In this document: positions 35,329-44,947 of the stretch, in pieces
Layout: each line of letters opens with the position of its first letter
Position numbering within the stretch: position 1 is the first letter of the stretch
Assembly: GCF_900142845.1 (NCBI RefSeq)
Contig: NZ_FSRU01000002.1
Location: forward strand, 1,922,001 to 1,986,000
Source of the DNA: Paraburkholderia phenazinium
Lineage (GTDB): Bacteria > Pseudomonadota > Gammaproteobacteria > Burkholderiales > Burkholderiaceae
DNA length: 64,000 nucleotides
Direction of reading: 5' to 3'
Position numbers and translations under genes: made by a program
The notes under the pieces: model-generated
What the model saw: only the letters and a program-made list of their open reading frames with translations
Told to the model about the DNA's origin: nothing
Databases searched by the model: none

Positions 35329-36840
35329 TCAGTCGTCCGTATAAACGACGCGATAGGGAATGCCCACCTTCTCCCATTCAGCCGCTTCCTGAATCAGGCT
35401 GTAGTCGGTCAGCGGATTGTTGCCCACCCACTCCTTCGGCAGACGCACTTCGTAGCCGTTGTTGACGCGCGCCACCGCGATACCCGGCAATCCGACATCC
35501 GCACGACGCCGGCACAGCAGTGCGGCGAGGCGCAAGCAGAACAGCAGCGGCCATTCCACTTCACGCGTTTGCGACAGCTTGCCGAGCTTGCCCGCATGCC
35601 CCAGCACGAGCGCCGCTAGACGCGCCTGGTCGGTGCGCGAAAAGCCCGGCATGTCGGCGTTGCTCGCGATATAGGCCGAGTGCTTGTGATACGCGCTATG
35701 CGAGATCGACAGACCGATTTCATGCAGCGAGGCCGCCCAGCTCAGGAACATGCGATTCTCGACACGCCGCTCCGTATCCGGTTCGCCGAACTGATCGTAG
35801 AAGCTCACCGCCAGTTCGCCGATGCGGCCCGCCTGCGCGCGATCCACGCCGTAGCGGCGCATGAAGCCTTCCACCGTGACCGTGCGCATGTCTTCGTGCT
35901 GCGAACGGCCGAGCAGGTCGTACAGCACGCCGAGACGCAAGGCGCCGTCGGTGGTGTCGACATAGTCCACGCCCAGTTCGTCGAACACCGCGAGCATGAT
36001 GGACAGACCGCCCGCCAGCACCGGAATCCGGTCGCTCTTCAGCGCCACCAGTTTCAGGCGGTTGACGTTCTCCGCCTTGATCAACGCCCGCTTCAGGCGT
36101 TCGAGGCCGCCACGCGAAATACCGTGGGTGATGCCCGGGTCGTTGAAGCCGTTCGCTTCGACCAGTTCCGCGAGCGCGCGAGCAGTGCCCGACGAGCCGA
36201 TCGCCTGTTCCCAGCCGGTCTTCTTGTACTCGTTGGAAATGATCTGGATTTCGCGGCCGGCGGCGAGCTCGGCCTGACGCATCGTGTATTCGTCCACGTT
36301 GCCCGCCGGGAAGAAGGCCCGGCTATGGCTCACGCAGCCGATATACAGGCTTTCCATCTTGATGGGGGTGTAGTGCGAGCCGATGATGAACTCGGTCGAG
36401 CCACCGCCGATATCGACCACGAGGCGCTTGCCCGGACTCGCAGGCACCGAGTGCGCCGCGCCCGCATAGATCAGACGAGCCTCTTCGCGCCCGGCAATCA
36501 CTTCGATCGGGAAGCCCAGTGCCGCCTGCGCCTCGCCGAGGAATTCGCCGGCGTTCTTGGCAATCCGCAAGGTGTTGGTGGCCACCGCCCGCACGTGATC
36601 GGGGTGGAAATCGCGCAGCCGTTCGCCGAAGCGTTTGAGCGCGTCCCAGCCGCGCACCTGCGAGGCGCGGTCGAGCATCTTGTCGCTCGACAGGCCTGCG
36701 GCCAGCCGCACGGGCTCGCGCAGCGCATCGACCTGGTAGATCTGGCTGCCGGCATCGGTTTCTTCGACCCGGCCCACGATCAGACGAAAACTGTTCGAGC
36801 CAAGGTCGACGGCAGCGAGAAGTTGTGGAGTGTTGACCAT
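35329..36840 (-). CDS. ppx: exopolyphosphatase (Ppx/GppA family)
   Basis: A 503-residue enzyme that removes terminal phosphates from polyphosphate. The ASKHA phosphate-binding motifs are intact: DLGSNSFRLIVGR near the N-terminus and VVDIGGGSTEFIIG further in. An HD-like C-terminal domain follows (AASLHEIGLSISHSAYHKHS). The start at 36840 (MVNTPQLLAAVDLG) is preferred, but in-frame ATGs at 36858 and 36909 are possible. It is divergent from ppk, so synthesis and breakdown of polyphosphate share one control region. Confidence 0.9.
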   Translation of the reverse strand: MVNTPQLLAAVDLGSNSFRLIVGRVEETDAGSQIYQVDALREPVRLAAGLSSDKMLDRASQVRGWDALKRFGERLRDFHPDHVRAVATNTLRIAKNAGEFLGEAQAALGFPIEVIAGREEARLIYAGAAHSVPASPGKRLVVDIGGGSTEFIIGSHYTPIKMESLYIGCVSHSRAFFPAGNVDEYTMRQAELAAGREIQIISNEYKKTGWEQAIGSSGTARALAELVEANGFNDPGITHGISRGGLERLKRALIKAENVNRLKLVALKSDRIPVLAGGLSIMLAVFDELGVDYVDTTDGALRLGVLYDLLGRSQHEDMRTVTVEGFMRRYGVDRAQAGRIGELAVSFYDQFGEPDTERRVENRMFLSWAASLHEIGLSISHSAYHKHSAYIASNADMPGFSRTDQARLAALVLGHAGKLGKLSQTREVEWPLLFCLRLAALLCRRRADVGLPGIAVARVNNGYEVRLPKEWVGNNPLTDYSLIQEAAEWEKVGIPYRVVYTDD

Positions 36841-36960
36841 CGATTGAGCGGACTCCATACGCGCTAGCGCAGCCTGCTTGTTGCCGGCTCCGCCGTTCAA
36901 AGCCACCATTTTAAGCGTACCGGACCTCACGTTGTAACCTTCACGGTGAATGCCTGCGTT

Positions 36961-36980
36961 ATGGTCCCATATGGTCCCAT
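36961..36980. repeat. 10-bp tandem duplication in the ppx-ppk spacer
   Basis: ATGGTCCCAT occurs twice head to tail between the divergent ppx and ppk genes. Confidence 0.8.
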
Positions 36981-37039
36981 ATTCATTGCGTCATATTTAC
37001 GACACAAGACCGATACAGCGTAAGTTTATAATCAATCGA

Positions 37040-37068
37040 TTGTCATAAGAGCGTCATCATACTGTGAG
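37040..37068 (+). promoter_or_regulatory. Pho box upstream of ppk
   Basis: TTGTCAT (37040), GCGTCAT (37051) and CTGTGAG (37062) recur at 11-nt steps. The first two match the 7-4-7 PhoB half-site layout well, the third poorly. GAATTT at 37068 is a weak -10 at ten bases. Confidence 0.6.
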
Positions 37069-37120
37069 AATTTCCGAGCGTCTTTCGCCGTCCCTACCTG
37101 ACCTTCCATTCTCGCTGCCG

Positions 37121-39184
37121 ATGTCCACCCGCTACCCTCTGTTGAATCGCGAACTGGGCATCCTGGGTTTTAACGAGCGCGTGCTGGCGCAAGCCGCCGA
37201 TCCCGCCGTCCCCTTGCTCGAACGCCTCCGTTTCATCTGCATCACCAGCAGCAATCTCGACGAATTCTTCGAAGTCCGCATGGCCGGGCTGCAGGAGCAG
37301 ATGCGCGACAACCCGGGTGCGCTGTCGCCGGACGGCATGTCGCTGCAGCACGTCTACGACCTCGTGGTCGAGCGTGCGCAGAAGCTCGTGCATCGCCAGT
37401 ACCGCATGCTGCACGACACAGTACTCTCCGCGCTTGAACAGGAAGGGATTTATTTTCACGGCACGGAAGCATGGAACGAAGCGCAGACCGAATGGGCGCG
37501 CAATTACTTCTTCGACGAACTGCTGCCGGTCCTGACGCCGATCGGCCTCGACCCCGCGCATCCGTTTCCGCGCGTGCTCAACAAGAGCCTGAACTTTGTC
37601 GTCGAACTGGAAGGCAAGGATGCCTTCGGCCGCCAGGCGCTGATGGGCATCGTGCAGGCACCGCGTGCCCTGCCGCGGCTCGTGCGCATGCCGCAGGAAC
37701 TGTCGGGCTATCCGCACGGCTTCGTGCTGCTGAGCTCGCTGCTGCAGCGCTTTGTGGGCGAGCTGTTTCCCAATCTGGTGGTGCGTAGCTGCAACCAGTT
37801 CCGCATCACGCGCAATAGCGAACTGTTCGTCGACGAAGACGAAATCACCAATCTGCGCGTCGCGCTGCAAGGCGAATTGCCGGCGCGGCATCTGGGCAAC
37901 GCCGTGCGCCTCGAAGTGTCGGCGGATACGCCTGCGCATCTGGTGCAGCGCCTGCTCGACGAAAGCAGCCTGTCCGACAAGGACTGCTACTTCGTCGACG
38001 GCCCCGTCAATCTGGTGCGGCTCATGCAGTTGCCGGAGATGGTGGACCGGCCCGATCTGAAATTCGTCCCGCACATTCCGTCCATCCCGCCGCAGATCGC
38101 CAATAGCGCGAGCCTGTTCGACGTGATCGATCAAGGCGACGTGCTGCTGCATCATCCGTACGAAAGCTTCCAGCCGGTGCTCGAACTGCTGTTGCAGGCG
38201 GCCAAAGACCCGAACGTGATGGCGATCAAGCAGACCATCTATCGCACCGGCACTGACTCCCCGCTGATGGACGCGCTGATGCAGGCCGCGCGCAACGGCA
38301 AGGAAGTCACCGTGGTGGTGGAGCTACTCGCGCGCTTCGACGAAGAAACCAATATCAACTGGGCGGCGCAACTGGAAGCCGTGGGCGCGCACGTCGTGTA
38401 CGGCGTGGTGGGCCACAAGTGCCACGCGAAGATGATGCTGATCGTGCGGCGCGTGTCGCACAACGGCAAGACGACGCTCAAGCGTTACGCCCACCTCGGC
38501 ACCGGCAACTATCATCCGCGCACTGCGCGCCTCTACAGCGACTTCGGCCTGATGACGTCGGACCAGAATATCTGCGAAGACGTCCACCACGTGTTCCAGC
38601 AGTTGACCGGCATCGGCGGCGAACTGAAGCTGCACGAGCTGTGGCAGTCGCCGTTCACGCTGCATCCGAAGCTCATCGAAGCGATTCGCGCCGAGGCGGA
38701 GCATGCGCGCGCCGGCAAGAAGGCGCGCATCGTCGCCAAGATGAATGCGCTGCTCGAACCGACCGTGATTGCCGAGTTGTACGAAGCATCGATGGCGGGC
38801 GTGAAGATCGATCTGATCGTGCGCGGCGTGTGTTCGCTGCAACCTGGCGTGCCGGGGCTCTCGGAGAACATTACGGTACGCTCGATCGTCGGGCGCTTCC
38901 TCGAACACCACCGGATTTTCTACTTCTACAACGAGGGCAAGGAAAACGTGTATCTGTCCAGCGCCGACTGGATGGACCGCAATTTCTTCCGGCGTGTCGA
39001 AGTGGCGTTTCCGATCAACAATCGCCGCCTGAAGCGCCGCGTGATCGCCGAGGGTCTGTCGGCCTTCCTCGGCGACAATCAATCGGCGTGGCTCATGCAA
39101 AGCGACGGCCACTACCGCCGCCGTCGGCCGGGCAAGTCGTCGCGCAATGCGCAGATGAGTCTGCTGGGGAAGTTCTGTTCCTGA
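37121..39184 (+). CDS. ppk: polyphosphate kinase PPK1
   Basis: A 687-residue PPK1, which builds long-chain polyphosphate from ATP. The N-terminal domain begins YPLLNRELGILGFNERVL. The catalytic region includes RYAHLGTGNYHPRTARLYSD with the phosphorylated histidine at residue 458, and the second conserved histidine lies in VGHKCHAKMML. The ATG at 37121 is chosen because the upstream GTG at 37064 lies inside the Pho box. It converges with phoR (3 nt between stops). Confidence 0.95.
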   Translation: MSTRYPLLNRELGILGFNERVLAQAADPAVPLLERLRFICITSSNLDEFFEVRMAGLQEQMRDNPGALSPDGMSLQHVYDLVVERAQKLVHRQYRMLHDTVLSALEQEGIYFHGTEAWNEAQTEWARNYFFDELLPVLTPIGLDPAHPFPRVLNKSLNFVVELEGKDAFGRQALMGIVQAPRALPRLVRMPQELSGYPHGFVLLSSLLQRFVGELFPNLVVRSCNQFRITRNSELFVDEDEITNLRVALQGELPARHLGNAVRLEVSADTPAHLVQRLLDESSLSDKDCYFVDGPVNLVRLMQLPEMVDRPDLKFVPHIPSIPPQIANSASLFDVIDQGDVLLHHPYESFQPVLELLLQAAKDPNVMAIKQTIYRTGTDSPLMDALMQAARNGKEVTVVVELLARFDEETNINWAAQLEAVGAHVVYGVVGHKCHAKMMLIVRRVSHNGKTTLKRYAHLGTGNYHPRTARLYSDFGLMTSDQNICEDVHHVFQQLTGIGGELKLHELWQSPFTLHPKLIEAIRAEAEHARAGKKARIVAKMNALLEPTVIAELYEASMAGVKIDLIVRGVCSLQPGVPGLSENITVRSIVGRFLEHHRIFYFYNEGKENVYLSSADWMDRNFFRRVEVAFPINNRRLKRRVIAEGLSAFLGDNQSAWLMQSDGHYRRRRPGKSSRNAQMSLLGKFCS

Positions 39185-39187
39185 GCC

Positions 39188-40501
39188 TCAGGCCGGTGCG
39201 GGCTGGCGCCGCGCCGTGCGCGACACCGGGAAGCGCACGGTGAAGGTGCTGCCGCGCCCTTCTTCGCTCTTCACTTCAAGCTGTGCGTCGTGCCGCTGCA
39301 GCACGTGCTTGACGATCGCGAGGCCGAGGCCCGTGCCGCCGGTGTCGCGCGAGCGGCTGCGGTCCACCCGGTAAAACCGTTCGGTGAGCCTGGGAATATC
39401 CGCGGCGGGGATGCCGAGGCCGCTATCGGTCACGGAAAAGACCGCGCTGCCGCCATTGGCCTGCCACGTCACGTGAATCTTGCCGCCGTCCGGCGTGTAG
39501 CGGATCGCATTGGTCACGAGGTTGCCGAGCGCGCTCAGGATTTCGGTTTCGACGCCAGTGACGGTAAGTCCCTCGTCCGCATCGAAGGTGATGCAATGGT
39601 GATCGCTGGACAGGCTCGCCGAGTCGTCGCGCAGATGCCGCAGCACCGCGCGCATGTCGATCATCTGCTCGCTCGGCGGCTTGTTGTCGCCTTCGAGCTT
39701 GGCGAGCACCAGCAGATCGTTGACGATATGCCGCATGCGCGCCGCCTGCTGTTCCATCAATTCGAGGTAGCGGGCACGTTCGGCTTCGCTCAACGGCAAC
39801 TCGCGCATCGTCTCCAGAAAACCCGACAGCACCGTGAGCGGCGTCTTCAGTTCATGCGACACGTTGGCCACGAAGTCGCGCCGCATCGCGTCGGTACGCT
39901 CGAGTTCGGTGATGTCCTGCGAGAGCACCAGCTTGCGGTTTTCGCCATACGGAAACACCTGTACCGACAGCACGTTCTGGCGCTTCTCGCCCATCCCGCG
40001 CATGATCAGCATCTCTTCGTAATGATGCGAATTCAGATAGCGGACGAAGTCGGGCTGACGCACGAGGTGGGTGATGTGCTGGCGCAGGTCGCGCTTCGCA
40101 TCGAGGCCGAAGTGCACTTCGGAGATCGAGTTGCACCATTCGATCTGATCGTGATCGTCGAGCATCGCGACGCCGTTCGGCGATGCCTGGATGGCCTGAA
40201 TGAAACGCGAGTGCTGCTGCTCGACCTGGCGCACCTGGGCGTGCCAGCGCTTCGCGAGCTTGTGCAGCCGGTAGTAGATTTCGCCCCAGATACCCGGCGC
40301 GCTCGGCACTTCGCCGTAGACCGGCGCATCGAGCAGACGCCACAGACGCTGTTTGTGGAAGGTGCTAAAGACGCTCTGCGCGAGCAGCACGACGATCGCC
40401 ACGATCAGTGCAGCCCTGACGTTGACGAACACGCCAAGCAACGCGCACAGAACAGCAAGCAGCACGACCGACACAATGGAACGCGCCCAGATGATGTTCA
40501 T
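39188..40501 (-). CDS. phoR: phosphate regulon sensor histidine kinase PhoR
   Basis: A 437-residue membrane histidine kinase. Two transmembrane helices (residues 7-45) with almost no periplasmic loop are followed by a linker and a PAS domain (FIQAIQASPNGVAMLDDHDQ). The dimerisation helix has the phospho-accepting H216 in VANVSHELKTPLT, and the ATPase domain shows NLVTNAIRYTP, DSGLGIP and GGTGLGLAIVKH. It follows phoB by 127 nt. The short periplasmic part agrees with sensing through PstSCAB-PhoU. Confidence 0.95.
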   Translation of the reverse strand: MNIIWARSIVSVVLLAVLCALLGVFVNVRAALIVAIVVLLAQSVFSTFHKQRLWRLLDAPVYGEVPSAPGIWGEIYYRLHKLAKRWHAQVRQVEQQHSRFIQAIQASPNGVAMLDDHDQIEWCNSISEVHFGLDAKRDLRQHITHLVRQPDFVRYLNSHHYEEMLIMRGMGEKRQNVLSVQVFPYGENRKLVLSQDITELERTDAMRRDFVANVSHELKTPLTVLSGFLETMRELPLSEAERARYLELMEQQAARMRHIVNDLLVLAKLEGDNKPPSEQMIDMRAVLRHLRDDSASLSSDHHCITFDADEGLTVTGVETEILSALGNLVTNAIRYTPDGGKIHVTWQANGGSAVFSVTDSGLGIPAADIPRLTERFYRVDRSRSRDTGGTGLGLAIVKHVLQRHDAQLEVKSEEGRGSTFTVRFPVSRTARRQPAPA

Positions 40502-40628
40502 GTTCTAGCGATCGAAGAGAAGACAATACGCGCCGCGATGGCATCTCGCGGCGCGGGAGTACAAACGGCGCTAGCCGTGATGAAGACGGGCCGGACGCGC
40601 GCCAGGCCTATCCACTCACCCAGCCGTA

Positions 40629-41330
40629 TTACGCGCTCTTCGCGAGCCGGTAACCGCTGCCCCGCACCGTCTCAATCATAGCATCGCACCCTGCCGGCTT
40701 GAGCGCGGCACGCAGACGCTTGATATGAACGTCCACCGTGCGCTCTTCGACGAACACGTGGTCGCCCCATACCTGATCGAGCAACTGCGTGCGGCTATGC
40801 ACGCGCTCCGGATGGGTCATGAAGAAGTGCAGCAGACGGAATTCGGTCGGCCCGAGATCGAGCTTGATCTCGCTGCCTTCCGCATGCGCCGCCACCCGAT
40901 GCGTGGCCGGATCGAGCTTCAGGCCGTTGATCGCGACCACGTCCTCAGTCAGCTGCGGCGCGCGGCGGCGCAACACCGCCTTGATGCGCGCCATCAGCTC
41001 TTTCGGCGAGAACGGCTTGGTGACGTAGTCGTCCGCACCGATCTCGAGGCCGAGCACCTTGTCCTGCTCGTCGCCGCGCGCGGTGAGCATGATGATCGGA
41101 ATGTGCTTGGTCCGCTCGTTGTTGCGCAGGTCGCGGGCGAACGCGATGCCCGACTTGCCCGGCAGCATCCAGTCGAGCAGGACGAGGTCGGGCAACACAT
41201 CGCTGATCAGGTTCTGCGCCTGCTCCGCGTTATACGCGCGGATCGGGCAATGGCCTGCGTGCTGCAGGTTGACCGAAATCAGTTCGGAAATGGCGGGCTC
41301 ATCTTCGATGACGAGAATGCTGCTGGGCAT
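40629..41330 (-). CDS. phoB: phosphate regulon response regulator PhoB
   Basis: A 233-residue OmpR-type regulator. The receiver domain has acidic residues E9/D10, phospho-acceptor D53 in LVLLDWMLPG and the switch lysine in YVTKPFSP. The winged-helix domain includes LGPTEFRLLHFFMTHPERVH and VDVHIKRLRAAL. The ATG at 41330 has AGAGG five bases upstream; GTG at 41336 is less likely. It binds Pho boxes such as those seen here at pstS, ppk and olsB. Confidence 0.95.
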   Translation of the reverse strand: MPSSILVIEDEPAISELISVNLQHAGHCPIRAYNAEQAQNLISDVLPDLVLLDWMLPGKSGIAFARDLRNNERTKHIPIIMLTARGDEQDKVLGLEIGADDYVTKPFSPKELMARIKAVLRRRAPQLTEDVVAINGLKLDPATHRVAAHAEGSEIKLDLGPTEFRLLHFFMTHPERVHSRTQLLDQVWGDHVFVEERTVDVHIKRLRAALKPAGCDAMIETVRGSGYRLAKSA

Positions 41331-41357
41331 CGGCACCTCTTGACCTTTATGCAGGGG

Positions 41358-42062
41358 TTAACTAAGTGCTTCGCGTTCGAGAGCGTCGCGCGACTTGTGG
41401 CGCACGTCGGTCCCCTTGACGATGTAGATGATGAACTCAGCGATGTTCTTCGCGTGGTCGCCGATCCGCTCGATCGCCTTGGCGATGAAGAGGAAATCGA
41501 GGCCCACCGAAATCGAGCGCGGATCTTCAGTCATGTACGAAATCAGCTTGCGCACGAAGGCACGGAATTCCTCGTCGATCGCCTTGTCGTCGCGCACGAT
41601 CTGCGCGGCCGCCACGGTATCGAGACGCGCGAACGCGTCGAGCGCACGGCGCAGGATCGACACCGCCATCTCGCCGGACAGCTTGATCTCGGCGATATTG
41701 ATGGTGCGCGACGCGCCGTCTTCCATCAGACGCTTGGTGCGCTTCGCGATCTTCTCGGCTTCGTCACCGGCGCGTTCGAGATTCGTGATGGTCTTCGAGA
41801 TCGCGATCAGGAGGCGCAGGTCGCGCGCGGCCGGCTGGCGGCGCGCGATGATGTTGCTGCACTCTTCGTCGATATCGACTTCCATCTTGTTCAGGCGATC
41901 TTCGGCGGTAATCACCTGCTCGCACATGTCCAGATCGAAGTTATTGAGCGCGTTCATCGCATTGACGATCTGCGATTCCACGAGGCCGCCCATTTCGAGG
42001 ACCTTGGACGAAACGAGATTCAGGTCGGCGTCGAACTGGCTTGAGAGGTGTTTGTCGGACAT
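41358..42062 (-). CDS. phoU: phosphate signalling protein PhoU
   Basis: A 234-residue protein of two PhoU helical-bundle repeats. The metal-site motifs E/DxxxD are visible (MEVDIDEECSNIIARRQPAA and LDFLFIAKAIERIGDHAKNI). PhoU links the Pst transporter to PhoR and represses the regulon in high phosphate. GGGAG precedes the ATG, 29 nt after pstB. Confidence 0.95.
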   Translation of the reverse strand: MSDKHLSSQFDADLNLVSSKVLEMGGLVESQIVNAMNALNNFDLDMCEQVITAEDRLNKMEVDIDEECSNIIARRQPAARDLRLLIAISKTITNLERAGDEAEKIAKRTKRLMEDGASRTINIAEIKLSGEMAVSILRRALDAFARLDTVAAAQIVRDDKAIDEEFRAFVRKLISYMTEDPRSISVGLDFLFIAKAIERIGDHAKNIAEFIIYIVKGTDVRHKSRDALEREALS

Positions 42063-42091
42063 GTCGTGCTCCCTTATGGTGCTCGCCGGAG

Positions 42092-42940
42092 TTAACCGAA
42101 GCGGCCGGTAATGTAGTCCTCAGTTTCCTTGCGGACCGGCTTGATAAAGATCTTTTCGGTGTCACCGAATTCGATCAGCTCGCCGAGGTACATGTAGGCA
42201 GTGTAGTCCGAACACCGTGCGGCCTGTTGCATGTTGTGGGTAACGATCACCACGGTGTAGTCGCTCTTCAGTTCGGCGATCAGCTCTTCGATACGTCCCG
42301 TGGAAATCGGGTCGAGCGCCGAACACGGTTCGTCGAGCAACAGCACTTCCGGACGGATCGCAATGCCGCGCGCAATGCACAGGCGCTGCTGCTGGCCGCC
42401 CGAGAGACCGTAGCCGCTCTGGCCGAGCTTGTCCTTCACTTCGTTCCACAGCGCGGCCTTGGTCAGCGCCCATTCGACGCGGTCGTCCATTTCCGAGCGC
42501 GGCAGCGTTTCGAACATCTTCACGCCGAACGCAATGTTGTCGTAGATCGACATCGGGAACGGGGTCGGCTTCTGGAACACCATGCCGATCCGCGCGCGCA
42601 GCAGCGAAATATCGCGCTTGGTGGTCAGCAGGTTTTCGCCGTCCATCAGGATCTCGCCTTCGGCGCGCTGCTCCGGATAGAGCGCGTACATCTTGTTGAA
42701 AGTACGCAGCAGCGTGGACTTGCCGCAACCCGACGGGCCGATGAACGCGGTCACCTTGCCTTCGGGAATGCGCAGGTTGATGTTCTTCAGCGCGTGGTAC
42801 TTGCCGTAGAAGAAGTTGAGGTCGTTGACCTCGATCTTCGGCTGCGCCGACGCTTGGGCACTGTCGCCCTGGGCGGGGTCGAAACCGGCGGGCGCGGTGG
42901 GACGCGCGATCGGATTGAGTTGAGTTTCTGCCATGTTCAT
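42092..42940 (-). CDS. pstB: phosphate ABC transporter ATPase PstB
   Basis: A 282-residue ABC ATPase with Walker [10 protein letters not shown] (residues 68-76), signature LSGGQQQR, Walker [14 protein letters not shown] and the switch histidine in VIVTHNMQQ. An N-terminal extension of about 33 residues (Ala/Pro/Gln-rich) precedes the domain. The start at 42940 has GGAG at good spacing. It lies 16 nt after pstA. Confidence 0.95.
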   Translation of the reverse strand: MNMAETQLNPIARPTAPAGFDPAQGDSAQASAQPKIEVNDLNFFYGKYHALKNINLRIPEGKVTAFIGPSGCGKSTLLRTFNKMYALYPEQRAEGEILMDGENLLTTKRDISLLRARIGMVFQKPTPFPMSIYDNIAFGVKMFETLPRSEMDDRVEWALTKAALWNEVKDKLGQSGYGLSGGQQQRLCIARGIAIRPEVLLLDEPCSALDPISTGRIEELIAELKSDYTVVIVTHNMQQAARCSDYTAYMYLGELIEFGDTEKIFIKPVRKETEDYITGRFG

Positions 42941-42956
42941 CGGATTTACTCCGCCC

Positions 42957-43853
42957 TTACTTTTTCGAAAAGATCGTGCGCGCGAGGATATTCAATCCCA
43001 GCACCCCGAGCGTGATCAGGAACACGCCGGCCCAGGCAAGCGATTGCCACTGCGGGAAGGCGCTCATCGCAAACTGATAGATCGTGACCGGCAGGTTTGC
43101 GACCGGCTGATTCATGTTCCACGAGAAGAACTGGTTCGACATCGCGGTGAACAGCAGCGGCGCCGTTTCGCCGGCAATCCGCGCGACACCGAGCAGCACG
43201 CCGGTGATGATGCCGGCCACCGAGGCCTTCAGCGTGATCGACATCACCATCTTCCACTTTGGCGTGCCGAGTGCGAAAGCGGCTTCACGCAAGGCGTTCG
43301 GCACCAGCTTCAGCATGTTTTCGGTGGTGCGGATCACAATCGGAATCTGCAGCAGCGCGAGCGCGAACACGCCGGCCCAGCCGCTGAAGTGCCCCATCTT
43401 CGCGACGAACAGCGCGTAGACGAACAGGCCCACCACGATCGACGGCGCCGACAACAGAATGTCGTTGATAAAGCGCGTGACGCTGGCAAGCCAGCCCTTC
43501 TGGCCGTATTCGGCGAGATACACGCCGGCCAGAATGCCGATCGGCGTGCCGACGAAGGTCGCCAGCACGATCAGCATCAGGCTGCCGACGATGGCGTTGG
43601 CGAGACCGCCGCCATCGGTGTTCGGCGGCGGCGTCGACTGCGTGAACAGTTCGATCGACAGACCGCCGATACCGAGGCGCAGCGTCGTATAGAGAATCCA
43701 CACGAGCCAGATGAGGCCGAAGGCCATGGCCGCGAGCGAGAGCGTCAGCGCAATCGCGTTCTTCACGCGCCGGCGGCCCTGCAGCTTGGTGCGCATGGCC
43801 TCCAGAACCGCGGCGTCGTCCGAACCGGGAATGTTCAAGGTGGACTGGCTCAT
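42957..43853 (-). CDS. pstA: phosphate ABC transporter permease PstA
   Basis: A 298-residue inner-membrane permease with six hydrophobic helices. The cytoplasmic EAA-type loop reads [20 protein letters not shown], where PstB docks. The ATG overlaps the pstC stop by 4 nt. Confidence 0.95.
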   Translation of the reverse strand: MSQSTLNIPGSDDAAVLEAMRTKLQGRRRVKNAIALTLSLAAMAFGLIWLVWILYTTLRLGIGGLSIELFTQSTPPPNTDGGGLANAIVGSLMLIVLATFVGTPIGILAGVYLAEYGQKGWLASVTRFINDILLSAPSIVVGLFVYALFVAKMGHFSGWAGVFALALLQIPIVIRTTENMLKLVPNALREAAFALGTPKWKMVMSITLKASVAGIITGVLLGVARIAGETAPLLFTAMSNQFFSWNMNQPVANLPVTIYQFAMSAFPQWQSLAWAGVFLITLGVLGLNILARTIFSKK

Positions 43854-44836
43854 TTCGCGCCCTCCCCTTTTTCGAGGCGAAGCAGCATGATCTTCGAGAT
43901 CGCGAGCACGATGAAGGTAATCACAAACAGGATCAGGCCGAGTTCCATCAGCGCCGACGTGTGCAGGCCCGGGTCCGCTTCCGCGAATTCGTTGGCGAGC
44001 GCCGACGTAATGCTGTTGCCCGGCGAAAACAGCGAGACGTTATCGAGCAGGTTGGTGTTGCCGATGACGAAGGTCACCGCCATCGTCTCGCCGAGCGCGC
44101 GGCCCAGACCCAGCATGACGCCGCCGATCACACCGCTCCTGGTGAACGGCAGGACGATCTTCCACATCACTTCCCAGGTCGTGCAGCCGATGCCGTACGC
44201 CGATTCCTTCAGCAGGACCGGCGTGACTTCGAACACGTCGCGCATCACCGAGGCGATGTACGGAATGATCATGATGGCAAGTATGACTCCGGCGCACAGG
44301 ATGCCGATGCCGATGGGCGGGCCCTGAAAAAACGCACCGATGAACGGAATGCCGCCGAGCACGGTACCGAGCGGCTTTTCGAACCAGGTCGCGAAGATCG
44401 GCGCGAACACCAGCAAGCCCCACATACCGTAGACGATCGAAGGGATCGCAGCCAGCAGCTCGATGGCGATGCCGAGCGGCCGGCGCAGCCACGCGGGCGC
44501 CAGCTCAGTGAGGAACAGTGCGATGCCGAAGCTGACCGGCACCGCGATAACGAGAGCAATGATCGAGGTCGCGATCGTGCCGTAGATCGGCACCAGCGCG
44601 CCGAATTTCTGGCTGGGTGGATCCCAGTCGGCTGTCCACAGGAAGCTCAGACCGAATTGCTTGATCGACGGCCAGGAGGCGACGATCAGCGAGACGATGA
44701 TGCCGCCGAGCAGCAGGAGCGTGATGATCGCGGCAAGCCGCGCGAGACCGCCGAAAATAACATCGCCGGCGCGACTCGGCGCTTTCTGCTGCGCCGTGCT
44801 GCCGGACGTGCTCGACACGAGGGGGATGTCGGACAT
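43850..44836 (-). CDS. pstC: phosphate ABC transporter permease PstC
   Basis: A 328-residue permease with six transmembrane helices and the EAA-type loop [20 protein letters not shown]. It pairs with PstA. The first 25 residues are polar and probably cytosolic. It is separated from pstS by 111 nt containing a hairpin, which may lower its expression relative to the binding protein. Confidence 0.95.
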   Translation of the reverse strand: MSDIPLVSSTSGSTAQQKAPSRAGDVIFGGLARLAAIITLLLLGGIIVSLIVASWPSIKQFGLSFLWTADWDPPSQKFGALVPIYGTIATSIIALVIAVPVSFGIALFLTELAPAWLRRPLGIAIELLAAIPSIVYGMWGLLVFAPIFATWFEKPLGTVLGGIPFIGAFFQGPPIGIGILCAGVILAIMIIPYIASVMRDVFEVTPVLLKESAYGIGCTTWEVMWKIVLPFTRSGVIGGVMLGLGRALGETMAVTFVIGNTNLLDNVSLFSPGNSITSALANEFAEADPGLHTSALMELGLILFVITFIVLAISKIMLLRLEKGEGAK

Positions 44837-44897
44837 GGGAACCTATGCACCTGTGACCAAACGCTGCATGACACGACGCCATGCAACCAGTACTACA

Positions 44898-44927
44898 GCC
44901 GCCCAGCCTCACATGAGGCGGGGCGGC
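44898..44927 (-). promoter_or_regulatory. hairpin between pstS and pstC
   Basis: GCCGCCC/GGGCGGC outer stem and CCTC/GAGG inner stem with loop ACAT and no T-run. It looks like a processing or 3'-protection element, not a full terminator. Confidence 0.5.
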
Positions 44928-44947
44928 TTGTTGCTACGTGCTAACGC

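Noticed and set aside
40725..42044. Long plus-strand frame across phoB and phoU
   Set aside because: Both minus-strand genes are unmistakable; the frame is antisense noise.
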